From the NCBI GenBank assembly GCA_903813345.2, contig CAIIXF020000012.1, forward strand, positions 30,965,001 to 31,029,000: a stretch of DNA of 64,000 nucleotides, in the 5' to 3' direction. The position numbers and the translations under genes are program-made. Under the pieces are notes generated by a model, which saw only the letters and a program-made list of their open reading frames with translations, was not told the DNA's origin and ran no database searches. Numbering within the stretch: the stretch's first letter is position 1; every line of letters starts with the position of its first letter. Source of the DNA: Owenia fusiformis (lineage: Eukaryota > Annelida > Polychaeta > Sabellida > Oweniidae). Of the stretch, positions 26,301-38,300 are shown piece by piece.

Positions 26301-29300
26301 ATGGTGTTCAAGATACACTACCCATGCAAATTATTTTTGCATCTTGGAAGCCAGGCAGTATCTGTGTGATTTTATAAAAATTCGGAAATGTTCTTCAGAT
26401 ATGAGCCCCTCTAAATATTGGGTGCGGAGCTACGTTTATGGAGCTGCTCCGCACCCAATATTTAGAGGGGCTCATATCTGAAGAACATTTCCGAATTTTT
26501 ATAAAATCACACAGATACTGCCTGGCTTCCAAGATGCAAAAATAATTTGTATAGATAGTGCACCTTGAACACCATTTTTTATGAATGCTGGGGACTCAGT
26601 ATTAAAAGGATAATTTCAAAATATATAGGTCTGGGAAAGGTTTAAGGCTCACTGCGTCGCTATATAATGAATTGCGCTACTATTTTCACAATTGTATTGA
26701 TATTTGGTGTCAAATACACATATCTTGGTATATTTGAAGTCCCAAAACGGCTTAGTTTCAGAAATATTCCAAATTTAAATTCAAAAATAACCGTTAGCTC
26801 CGCACCCTCCGCTCATTTGCTCCGCACCCAATATTTCCCACAGGCTCTGTCTGCATAGGGTGGAGATATATAAACAAGTTGCTCAATCGTAGAATAAACA
26901 ACTTTAAGAAATAAAAAATAAAAAGTAAATAGCCTTTTTACTGCAACTTTGAATGGATGTTGATTTTTAAAAATATTTTACTACAAATGAGATGTTACAC
27001 TTTAGACCATTCACCATGCTAATGGTTAAATCTCATAAAACTGGTCATCAAATATGACTTCATGTGATTATTTGATAATGTTTTGACATTATGTAGATAC
27101 ATTCAGTTAAAAATGAGAACTTATAACTGGGTTTCTTCAGAAACCTTAAACATTAATTGATGTAATATATCCCAATTTACAGCAGCAATTAACAACTCAT
27201 GCCAAATCCATATTAGTATCTGGATAAGACTACAGGAATGCATGTGATGCTTTATTTTATTTTTTGAAATGTCAAAAACTTTATTCCAAATGAGTTAGAT
27301 ACAGTGTATCAATAAACCTAAAGGGAAGGAGGTGTTTTTACACAGCTGTGGGCATTGTGATTTTGTGAGGTCTGAGTAACTTGACACAAGATTGTCTGAG
27401 TACAGCTTTAACAATTTCATTGTTTTGTTTCTATAAATGATGTTTCTTGAAGATAATCTTCATTACAAAAGTTATACTTTTGTTGTTTCAAAATTTTATT
27501 TTGATATTCATTAATTATTGAGTGATCCCATGCTTTAAAATCTCATATAGTCTCTTTGTTACGTAATACAGTGAGGTAGAATTGATAGTTAAACGAGACT
27601 TACCTTGGTAAGTTGAAGTTTGACTGTAGTTCTACCGAACTGTATGCAGGAACAAAGAGATTATATCCCACCCTATCCCTCCCAAATTGTTCCTGCATCA
27701 TGACAATGTGATCACTCAATGCTCTCAATAGTGATTAACCAGCAGCTGACCGCTCTCTCATATAATCTCTTTGTTCCTGCATACAGTTCGGTAGAACTAC
27801 AGTCAAACTTCAACTTACCAAGGTAAGTCTCGTTTAACTATCAATTAGTATGTCCCTTTATTTTGTAATAACTAATTTTTAATATTCTGACATGAAATAC
27901 TTTTCCTGTCGCGTGTGAAAAAGTATTGTTCCTTCCCTGGACCAAAGCAATATACTAATGAGTGTAATGACCATTATCACATTATAGTTGAGTTATTGTT
28001 GCTATGGTAACCCGGACAATGGTACCCTGGAGCAGCTCGTAACATAAGAATGATGTTGATAAAAAGTTTAGTTATGTTTTTATTTGGGACACAGGGCAAA
28101 TCTCCGTAGCAGTGCGTTTACTGCGTCCCTTGGACGATTGCAAGATTGTACTGAACGAATTGCTTGGAGATTACGTACGCAGTTGTGGGATTATTATCAT
28201 TATATCTGATTATTTTTAAAACGGCACTTAATCCTGTAAATTGGTCTTTACATTGAATTGATTATTTGATTATGTGATTACGTCAATCAATGGGTGATTA
28301 TCATGGAAACAATTTAGAGAATTGACTACAACTGAATCATTGTAATTAGTGCCAATACGGATGGCGATTCTAAATGCTTGCTTGATTAACGTTGAACAAT
28401 ACAATAGGGAGTTTAAGCTTGCAATGTTTTTCACAACCTAAACATGAACGGAAAATATTTAAGCGATGCATTTGTATGGGCGATTGGTCATACGTAAAGG
28501 TTGGCGTTTCGACTTTATATGCAAGCTTAAACTCCCCAATGAGCCACCACGACGTGACCACGACTTGGAAAATGGCACTTTGGAATATTTAAACATTCCA
28601 TATCCACCCTGAAGTCACAAATTACCACTCATAGAAGAGAGAATTTTAATATATATGTTTTCTGTAAACACTGCTTTTGGAGGATCGACCCTGTACAATC
28701 TTTTAATTAAGGGGGTTACTTTTTGTAAGGGGGTGGGGGATTTCGCCCGAGCCACCTAAACTCCCGATTTGGACAGTATACTGATTTCGAACTCTCCGAA
28801 AATCAATCGTATTCTAAATTAGATAGATCATTTTATTTAACCAATGTCAAATCCTCCGATTACCCCTTCTGGTTGACCTTGCTTTTCATACAAGAACTTC
28901 ATCTAGTAGGCTCAGACGCGAAGGATAGCCATGGTAACCTCTAATTCGTTTTGGTACTTCATGCACCAGGCTGTCTGTCAGTGGAATGTTTTCTTTTTCA
29001 ATTGAGCTATACTCGATATCTGAATTTGCAAAACAACAAGTGGGGAACCGACTTTTTTTATATCAAGTTTCTATTGCTTGGATCTTAGGTGCATACCTAA
29101 ATGTGTTCAGATTTAGACTGAAGAGTAGTTGAAGAATGGATGGGGGTTCAATTAACAGGGGGAGGGGTAGGCATTGGGCAACAGAGTAGTAATGGCCATT
29201 ACCAAACAATATATATATGGACAGGTTACTATGGTTACTCACACATGAGCTATGTACACACACACCAACTACAAACACTCACAAACAAACAATCACACAA

Positions 29301-32300
29301 ACAAACAAACAAATAAACGTATATTTTTATTTTGTTTCTAAGAACAATGTTAAATAAGTGCATTTGTCTACGTGCTGATTATTTGCTGTCGTTGCACGTT
29401 GCTATGGAAATCCATCCTATTGAGATACAGTTGCTATGGTGATGCTGCCGTCGCTAGGTGCCTCAGCATGCCCACATTCAAGTAGGTTGTGATGTTTCAT
29501 TTCTTCACCACAACACCAGAATGCGAGGAACGCTAAGGCACATACGTTTATTAGTCTCGCACCAAGGCCAAAATTAACTGGATTTTTGTTGATGTGATCG
29601 ACAATAATGCATGGAAATCATTTGCCTTTTCCCAATTTACACAAAACATTTCAGCCATGTCTGCCAAAATTAGTGTTCTAAGCTCAATCCATTCGTAGAT
29701 TCCTTTATTGTAAAAATGCTGTATTTCATAATCTGGTTTCAATCTACATCGTAACCATTGTCCACACTGGAGATGTGGCGATGGCGACGCTTTGTGAGGA
29801 GGCAGCCATCAGAATGCCATGGTATCTCAATTTTCTCTAACTGACAATGACTGATAGCATAGCCGCCAGATTCTTTCCCCAATTGTTATATCGGCTGTCG
29901 GGGGAAGTCGGTGCAGCAATGTGGCTTACATCTGGTACCAATGTAAGGTGGCCTTCACCAGTCACCACCGATTCCATCTACCCGCAATTAATGTGATATC
30001 ATTACAATCGGATTTTCGATTTTCGATACAGTAAAATTGATTGGAAATTCCATTGAACAAAAAAATATTAAGTTCACTCCAAATTGTTTGTAAAGATGCG
30101 TCAGAAGATTAAGAGAGTCAGAGAAAGACGCATCATTTAATTAATAGACGTAGTCGAAGCCCTCTTCTGTATGTAAGGCAAAAATGACAACTCCGCATCT
30201 AAGAACAAAGGAGCGCGTGTCAAGTTTTGTTGAAGCCGTAATTTTTATTGACACACTGCATCATCGAGAGCAAAAAATCATCGCAGTTTGGATATTTATC
30301 CGCGTCAGTAAATAAAGGAATTGACGCAAGCTTCTGTGTGATCTCTCTCGACTCTCCGATCTTGCGTTTTTTACTTATTTAATAATAATGCTTAATAATT
30401 AAGCAGTAGTTAAAATACTGTTGTCTCTAACTCGTATTGTATAGCAGTATATATATGCAAGTCGTTGAGTTAGTCGTTACGATGATCTAAAGTCTCTGGG
30501 ACTCATTGACCTTTGCTTTTAGAAGCAGCAGTTGTTAGACCCTACCAGCTGGAATCAAGATGTAGGTCAAGAAATGTCAGGCCTTGTTTCTTCCGCTCCA
30601 CGTTGCTTCCGTATCATTGTATGTCCTCTCCCGACCGTTGGCGTTGATTTCAAATGGGATCGATTTGCCATTTGAGGCATGTGCTCAATTGATCTTTAGT
30701 TCCTCATCTGGGTTGTTCAGCTCTACAAAGCCAAGAACATCGTCGTGCGCTCTGGATCCTATGTCCTTCGTACACGTCACTTCATTATCATCATCCCCTG
30801 GCCTTTCGTACATCAGCTCGAATATGAATCGTCCACCTCACGGTTGTGTTCCATTGCAGTTATTCCATGACCTTCCGTTCACAAATGAACTACATAGCTT
30901 TTGTAGTAGGTTTTATACATCAGACTACAAGATAAGTTCCCGCTTTCTCACGTAACCTAACTCCCTTTCAAACAAACACATCGTGTCGAATAACAGTAAA
31001 CTTATAATGAATGTAATCATTTGGATATATTTGTTTTTGCAGCTCGTCTTCCCGCTGTATGCAAGCAGAAACAGACCTGTCACTTGTTCTCAGAGGATTA
31101 CACCCCTGCTGCCACCACCTAACAGGGTACATCCTGTGCACAAAATGTCGTCTGCAAAATGTCGTCTGCTGACTTAAATGTCGTCTGCTAAATTAATTTT
31201 TTGTTCAACTTCAAAGAACTGCTTGATTTTTTGACGTTTTTATACGATTTGGAATGTTATGTTCATCAATCTGAAGTTTTTTCCGTGGCAATCATATCCA
31301 TATTCATAATATTCTATTTTGTTACTTTCCATCAAAACATGACAGCGGATCTGACACTTGTTCTTAGGGATAATCCATTCTCTGTTCTCCCTGTTAACTG
31401 CTAAGTGATGAACGTCATCATCTTGCATCGTGTCAATGTCGCTTACAAAATTATAGCATATTGCGAAAATCCCTAAGCAGCACAGCCTGTGCATGCAACA
31501 GTGGAATGATGTTTCATATTCTGTCTTTCTCATCTTCAAAACACAGGCGTTGGAAAGTAATAGACTGTTATTACAAATACAACGAACTTTTGTCTGCATC
31601 ATTGCAAACATCGAACACGTGTTCCGATTACAACCAGGTTTATATTTTTGCTTTGATTCTCAATTGATTGATTGATTGATTGTTTAATTGATTGATTGAT
31701 TGATTGATGCATTTGTTTCTGCCAATTAAATATAAGGATGGAAAGCCTTAATTCAAGAGTTCAAACCACAAGAAGGTGAGGGGGGTTCACACCAGCAGTT
31801 TGCGCTGGGTTTATAGTCTTGCTTAGACGATGGACTCTTCTCTATGTCACAAGGGCTTGTAGCTAGGCCACTGGGTTTACTTAAGTTTGTGATCCAGCCA
31901 AGTTTTCAAGATGGATTATAACTTGTTTGTTTAGAATAACTTTTATTTGCGTTTGACCGGTCGTTGCTTTAATCGAACACACTCACCTGTACGTCAAATG
32001 ATTTTTACGCCACTTCTCACTCGAATGATTATATCGTTTCTTCCTGCGCTTCTTGGACCAGCCATCTTCGTTTGTTTCATCAATTGTATCAGGTAATCCG
32101 CAACGGGGGGAATTCATCTTTTCCACCGTTGCTTCGTCGAGTTCTCCCGTCTGGGGGATATTTGCGATCTTCTGCATTGCTCTGACCGCCTTCTTGAATT
32201 CTTCTTCCGAACGTAAGGCCCCCGTCTCGAGATCGGACTTCGGGAAGTAGCCGAAGTTTTGAAGGAAACTCTGAAATGTAGAAAAACTTAAATAAGGATT

Positions 32301-35300
32301 TGATTTCTGGTTGTACTTTGGGGGTTGCGCTTGCAATTGGGATCTACAAAGTTGTAGGTTGTCTTGATATGATACGTATTTACTGAAAGGCACGAATGCG
32401 TGATACAGTGAAATTGCGAACGGGTCCTTCAGGGTATTACGTTCGCATTTGAACACACTAGTTCACAACCCCGTGCCACTTTCTCTTACCAGGTCAGTTC
32501 AATTTTCAAACATGAAAACCTGGAAATCAAAAATTGCGGTTAGTTTCGTCAACGTCAACTTTCCCTCTGATTATAGGAAAGGAGGATCTAAGCTGATACG
32601 AGACTCTAGTATTCCATTAGATTATTTTAACATTTATACTACCCTTTTCGAGAACTCGCTTTCGTTTACACTCTGACATAAGAAGATAAATCTTTTATCT
32701 AAGGAGCATAGCTATTTAAAGAGGATACATGGACAGAAATTCACGACTTTTAAATCAAAGCTTGCGTATTGTACGATCATCTCTAATAGTAAGAGTATAG
32801 AATAGTTAACAGATGGTTTCAGGGTAGTTCCTATTATTCAAACTAACGCCAAAGAAGATAAGTATATAATCTAACATGGTAAATTAGTCGACACATCCTT
32901 GATAAAACATTGCTTGGGTTAGATTAGCCCTCGAGATTTAATTGAAGAACAAATCCACTCTGAATATCAGAACATTTAATCGCGGTGATTCCAACGAAAT
33001 GTTGAAGCTGTTTGACTTGAAAACAGTCGTTTTCACCGAGCCCCCTCCCCAACATTCACCACAAGGTTGTGTATGTTACGAGAGGGGGGGGGGGGGGGGC
33101 AGAAGCTCGATGCAAGTCGAAGTCACTCGATCTCCATAGTATTTCGAGTATTAATTTCTTGTCTTCCACAACAGTATTCCGCTCTATTTTCCAATTAGAT
33201 TTCAAAGCACCTGTCCTCCAACATAACTTTTCATTGAACATTGAATTGAACATCAGCACATCGAACAGGAGATTCGCCCACAAACCATCAATGCGATAAG
33301 AACAACAGAACAACGTTTGCGTACGATTAAACGGATGATGCCGGGGCTGCAGAAAGGGGAGGGGTGAACTAGGTCTTAGTTAAGGTGTTTGGCACATGTT
33401 ATTGAATTGAACCTGGCGTGGATTAAAGACGATCTGGTGTCTGGTCAGCTTATCTATTAGGTCAGCAGCTGAGCAAATTTAAAAAAATAAGTTTGTCCCC
33501 TAAGTTTCTCACTGGATTCATGTAGAGCAAGGTCTTGGGCTTATTTTGAGCTTGGGTTCTCTGTCCTAGCCCCGGCAACGAATGTGAAAACTGGTCCTAT
33601 AGGTGGCGCCCCCTACAATTCACCCCCAAACTTAAAACTAATTATTATTTTCATAATTTAAACATAAAGACATCTCAAATAGCTTAAATTGATCAATGGT
33701 ACATTAAATTATGCATTAAAATTTTTTTCAATGTGTGAAAATCATAATTTATGGAGAAATAGTTGATTAACCCCTTAAAACGCCCCCATTTTAAAGGGGG
33801 TACTTAAGTTAACTTCCGTAACTTTTGTGTTATTCAGGATTCTGGCTTAAAAATATTCCTGAATATGTATAATTATGCTGTTGAGAAAATGCAGTAACCC
33901 TATGTTCATAGCTTTATAACTTTTTGAGAAAAAAAAGTATTTCCATATAATTTGGATTTGTATTATATTCAGATAAACCATCATCTATACTTTTTAATTT
34001 ACTTTCCACACCTTATACCCATACATAGTATTAATACTTTTCTTTCATTTTAGACCAATATAGATGACTGTAGTTCACTTAAAATAAATAATAATAAAAA
34101 ATTTAAGCAGAAATTATTGATTTACCTCTTAAAACACCCCTTATATAGGGATACATATACTATAGCTTCTATAACTCACTGTAACTTATGTTTCGTTCAA
34201 GATTTAGGCTTGAAAATATCCTTGAATTTGAAGACTTGTGTGTGTGGGAGACTTAATAGTTAACCTTTGCTCCTAAATAAATAAATAATTTACCATATGC
34301 TGTTGTCTTTGTAAATTATCTCAAATTCAAATTCTGTTGTCATTGACGATATCGAAGACGATATATTGTGGCGATTCACGACCCCATTTGATAGAAATTT
34401 GGATTTCATATAATACATCATCACATGAGCTTAATACATGCAAAGAATTAGTGATGATTAAATCCCATGAGAAACGAGGACCAAGTGATTAAAGAGTTGA
34501 AGCGACAGTTATGTCCGCCATTTGTGACAACGGTATCTTGACCCATTAGAATATGGCTTCGTTTTTGAAAATGATCTCGATACAAAGGATATTCTAGATC
34601 TGTATATCACCTGATGATCTGATTTTAAAATGTAATAAACCAGATGCGAATAGGCAGTTACAAGTTTCACCGCCAGGAGGCTAATTTCGGGGCCGAACAT
34701 GGCAGGGTATTAGATAGTTCCCCTAAACTTGAATATTCATCAGCTTTAGTGTTTCAATTTTCATATCACCTTATGTATCTGATAGTTATATACAGTACAA
34801 ATTAAAAAATATGCCCAGTAAAAGAAAATATTATCTGTCCAATACAAGCAAAGATATTTCACTTCTTGTGATTTTATTAACATGGGGTCTATAGAGAATC
34901 TCTTCAACCTAGAAATTGCATTTTCAAAGAAAATTAAATTTTCAAAGTTGCAAAAACACATTCCTAGATGTAATTTTCCATTTAGATTTCAAATATGATA
35001 TCACTTTGACTGAATTTTTAATGGCGCAAATCAAGATTATTTCTACTTCCATCTAATTTATTATAGTAAGTGTGGTACAAAACAGATTATGTGAACTGAA
35101 CAAAATTAATTGTTGCATGTTTTGTAAGTGCAAGGGAAGTGGTAACTGAACTTATTAATCTGATGTCACTGTGATACTGCATGTATGTTTTTTCGAAGAA
35201 TCATCATAACACAACCAGCAGAAAGTATTTTTCTTCGTATGTTGTATCTTTGTATCTATTGGTCAGGAAGACGAGAAATAATATATATATTTGTTAAAGT

Positions 35301-38300
35301 GTACATTCATTAATATTTCTCCATAAACAAAGAAAGGTATTTATTGGTTGTGTTGCAGGAATTGTGCCAGCACAACCCAGTCAATAAGGTCAGCACAATA
35401 CAAAAATATTACACATACCATATCCCTAGTTGGTTTTTCAATAGTCTTAACTGAACCCCTAGTAAGCTAAAGACTGAAAGAGGTGCTTTAATATCCTTTT
35501 TTGGTTCTTTGGTTATTTTATAGCCTTAGTGCTATCATAATATGCACTGGTTGTGCCATAATACCCCATATTTTTTTCATTATATCCCTTATCAATTCCT
35601 TAGTATACCCAGAGAGCTTTAATTAGTTTCTAAATACCCATTAGTGCTTTCTAATTTGCCTTGTAGTGCTCTTTAGGGGCTAAGAGAACACCATGATGAC
35701 CTACTTGGAACCATCATGAGCTTTCAAGAGAAAGCCCATCGAACCAATCAGGGTATCTAGGAAACCATGAAGGAATACTGCAGCACCACAAGGCATACTA
35801 GGGGTCTCCAAGAGATATGAATTTAAACACTTCCTGGGTATACTAGGGAATCGCTAGAGGCTACATGGAACCAATGTGGGTGACAAAAGCACAACAAGGG
35901 CATCTTTGGGAATCACTAATGGATATTAAAGTACCAATTGTGGCTATCAAAGCACCAGCAAGGCATATTAGGGAGTACTAGGGCAGATTTAGAAACCAAT
36001 AGGGATTATTAAAGCATCACTAAGCAAACTGAGGAATCACTTAGTGTTATTAAGGAACCAATTGTGGGTATCAAAGTTCAATCAGAGCCAATCAGGGCAT
36101 ACTAGGTTATCACTTTAAAAGGAACCAATTTGGGATATTAAACCACAACCAGCCATACTACATGTAGGTAATTGCTAAGGCTATTTAATGAACCAATGGG
36201 GGAAATCAAAGCACAACCAAGCATACAGAGAAATCACAAAGGTCTATTAGGAACCATATGTTTAAAGCACAACCAGGATATACTAGGTTATTTCCTAGAC
36301 TATTGATGAACCAATAAGGGTTAATAAAGCACAACCAGGGCATGCGATCTTATCACTAAGGCCATTACTAAAGCTATGAAAGAACCAATCAGGATTACTA
36401 AAACAACACCAAGCATTCTTAGTAGTCCCCAAGGGCTACTAAGGAATCAATAGGGGTTATTAAAGCACAACCAGGGCATACTGGTTATCAGTAAAGCTAT
36501 TAAGGAATAAAAGGGGGCTATTAAAGCACCTCCATGGCATTCTAGGGAATCACCAAAGGCTATAGAAGAGCTAATTGGAGCTATCTATTTATCATTTTTG
36601 TATTGTGCTGACACAATATACTGGGTTTTGTTGGCACAATCACTTCAACACAACCAGTAAATATCTTTGTATGGAGAAATATTTATATCTGTACACTTTA
36701 ACTAATAAATGCATACAGGGTGTTTCATATGTATACATCCCCCATAAACTCATACATGTCATATTGCCACACCATCATGTTATATATATTTTGCTCCTTA
36801 TGGAAAGTTACATAAGATTGCAAAGTTTCAGAATCCAACGGTATCCCTGAAAAAAGGAATGCCGTATCAAAGTATGTGGGTATGGGTCATTCGAGGGGAA
36901 TTTCTGGTCAGTTTGAAGGCACTTTTAAGGGGAAATTGAGTTTCTGTATTGCAAATTTCAAACAGTTGTCATCATGGCAGATTTCAGTGCACATGGGTGT
37001 GACAGTTTTGCGGAAAGATGTATAGATAGGATTCTTGCAGTGGCTTATGGAGAGGCCAGGGACCCTGGTGCGACCTCTATCATTAAAAATGGATATGAGA
37101 AAAAGTGCACAGATCACCGACCTGAGTCGAAAAATCACCAGGAAATGCCCTCTAAATGACCCCGTACCCGCAATCTTTGATACAATGTATCTTTTTTCAG
37201 CGATACACCTTGATTCTGAAACTTTGCAATCCTATGTAACTTTCGATATGATACATAAAATGATAGGGTAGCAATGCTAGATGTATGAGTTTATGGGGGG
37301 AGGGGTGCAAAGATATGAAATACCCTGTATGTACATTATTACTTCTCATCTTTCAGATCACTTGATGAAGCAAACAAAGAGAAATAAATATACCTCTTGA
37401 TTGTGTTGACGTGATTGTGCCAGCACAATTCAGTCATTGTAACAGCACAATCCAAAAAACAATATATGTTAAGTAGTAATTGTTTTAATTACTTTACATG
37501 TTAGTAAGTAACATGCAAGGAGAGATTGAATCTTTAATTATATAAGCCCATACATTGGTTCATCCTCTTGGAATGCATGCTAGAGTATTTAAAACTCAGT
37601 TATTGGATTGTGGATCTTGGTGAAAACATGGACTTAATGGTCGCTAGGAGATATATCAGGTTTGGGGTTTTCTCATGATGTAAAATCGATTATAATTTTG
37701 CTTTTATTCAGAAATGTTGGATGGTTTACATTTGCTATTAATATCAAACTCACCATTATGAATACCAGCATATTAAAACATCCATTGCCAAACATCATAA
37801 GCTTTCAATGCATGTGAATTTCAAAAATATTTCCTTAGTCTCCCACACACACTCTTTAAAATAGGGGGCATCTTAAGGGGTAAATTAATTATTTCTGCTT
37901 AAATTTTATTTTATCATTTATTATTATGAACTATTATGAACGCCAGTCATCTATATTGGTCTAAAATGAAAGAAAACTATCAATACTATGCATGGGTATA
38001 AGGTGTGGAAAGTAAATTAAAAAGTATAGATGATGGTTTATCTGAAAATAATACAAATCCAAATTATATGGACATTTTTTTTTCTCAAAAAGTTATAAAG
38101 CTATGAACATAGGGTTACTGCATTTTCTCAACAGCATAATTATACATATTCAGGAATATTTTTAAGCCAGAATCCTGAATAACACAAAAGTTACGGAAGT
38201 TAACTTAAGCACCCCCTTTAAAATAGGGGCGTTTTAAGGGGTTAATCAACTATTTCTCCATAAATTATGATTTTCACACATTGAAAAAAATTTTAATGCA

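Larger units (their letters stand above)
21555..31986 (-). other. MMP intron 2 (10.4 kb)
   Basis: AT-rich intron holding a low-complexity block, several fold-back elements, microsatellites and a decayed coding-like fragment (all listed). I see nothing in 24000-25900, 26880-27540 or 28560-30550 except simple repeats, including a G run at about 25473-25490 and an (acaa)n tract at about 29279-29320. Confidence 0.55.

Noticed and set aside
26018-26858. Two near-identical 63-codon frames (minus 26018-26209, plus 26667-26858).
   Set aside because: They are mirror images produced by the palindromic element; no gene family is recognisable.
30584-30955. 123-codon plus-strand frame.
   Set aside because: Ser/Leu-rich translation looks like antisense of the minus-strand relic; no recognised motif.
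35430-36590. CRISPR-like regular array.
   Set aside because: Animal DNA; units are diverged throughout with no identical repeat separated by unique spacers.
36974-37159. Frame [20 protein letters not shown] inside the 612-bp MITE.
   Set aside because: Looks promising but has no recognised domain, is short and sits within a TA-flanked nonautonomous element.
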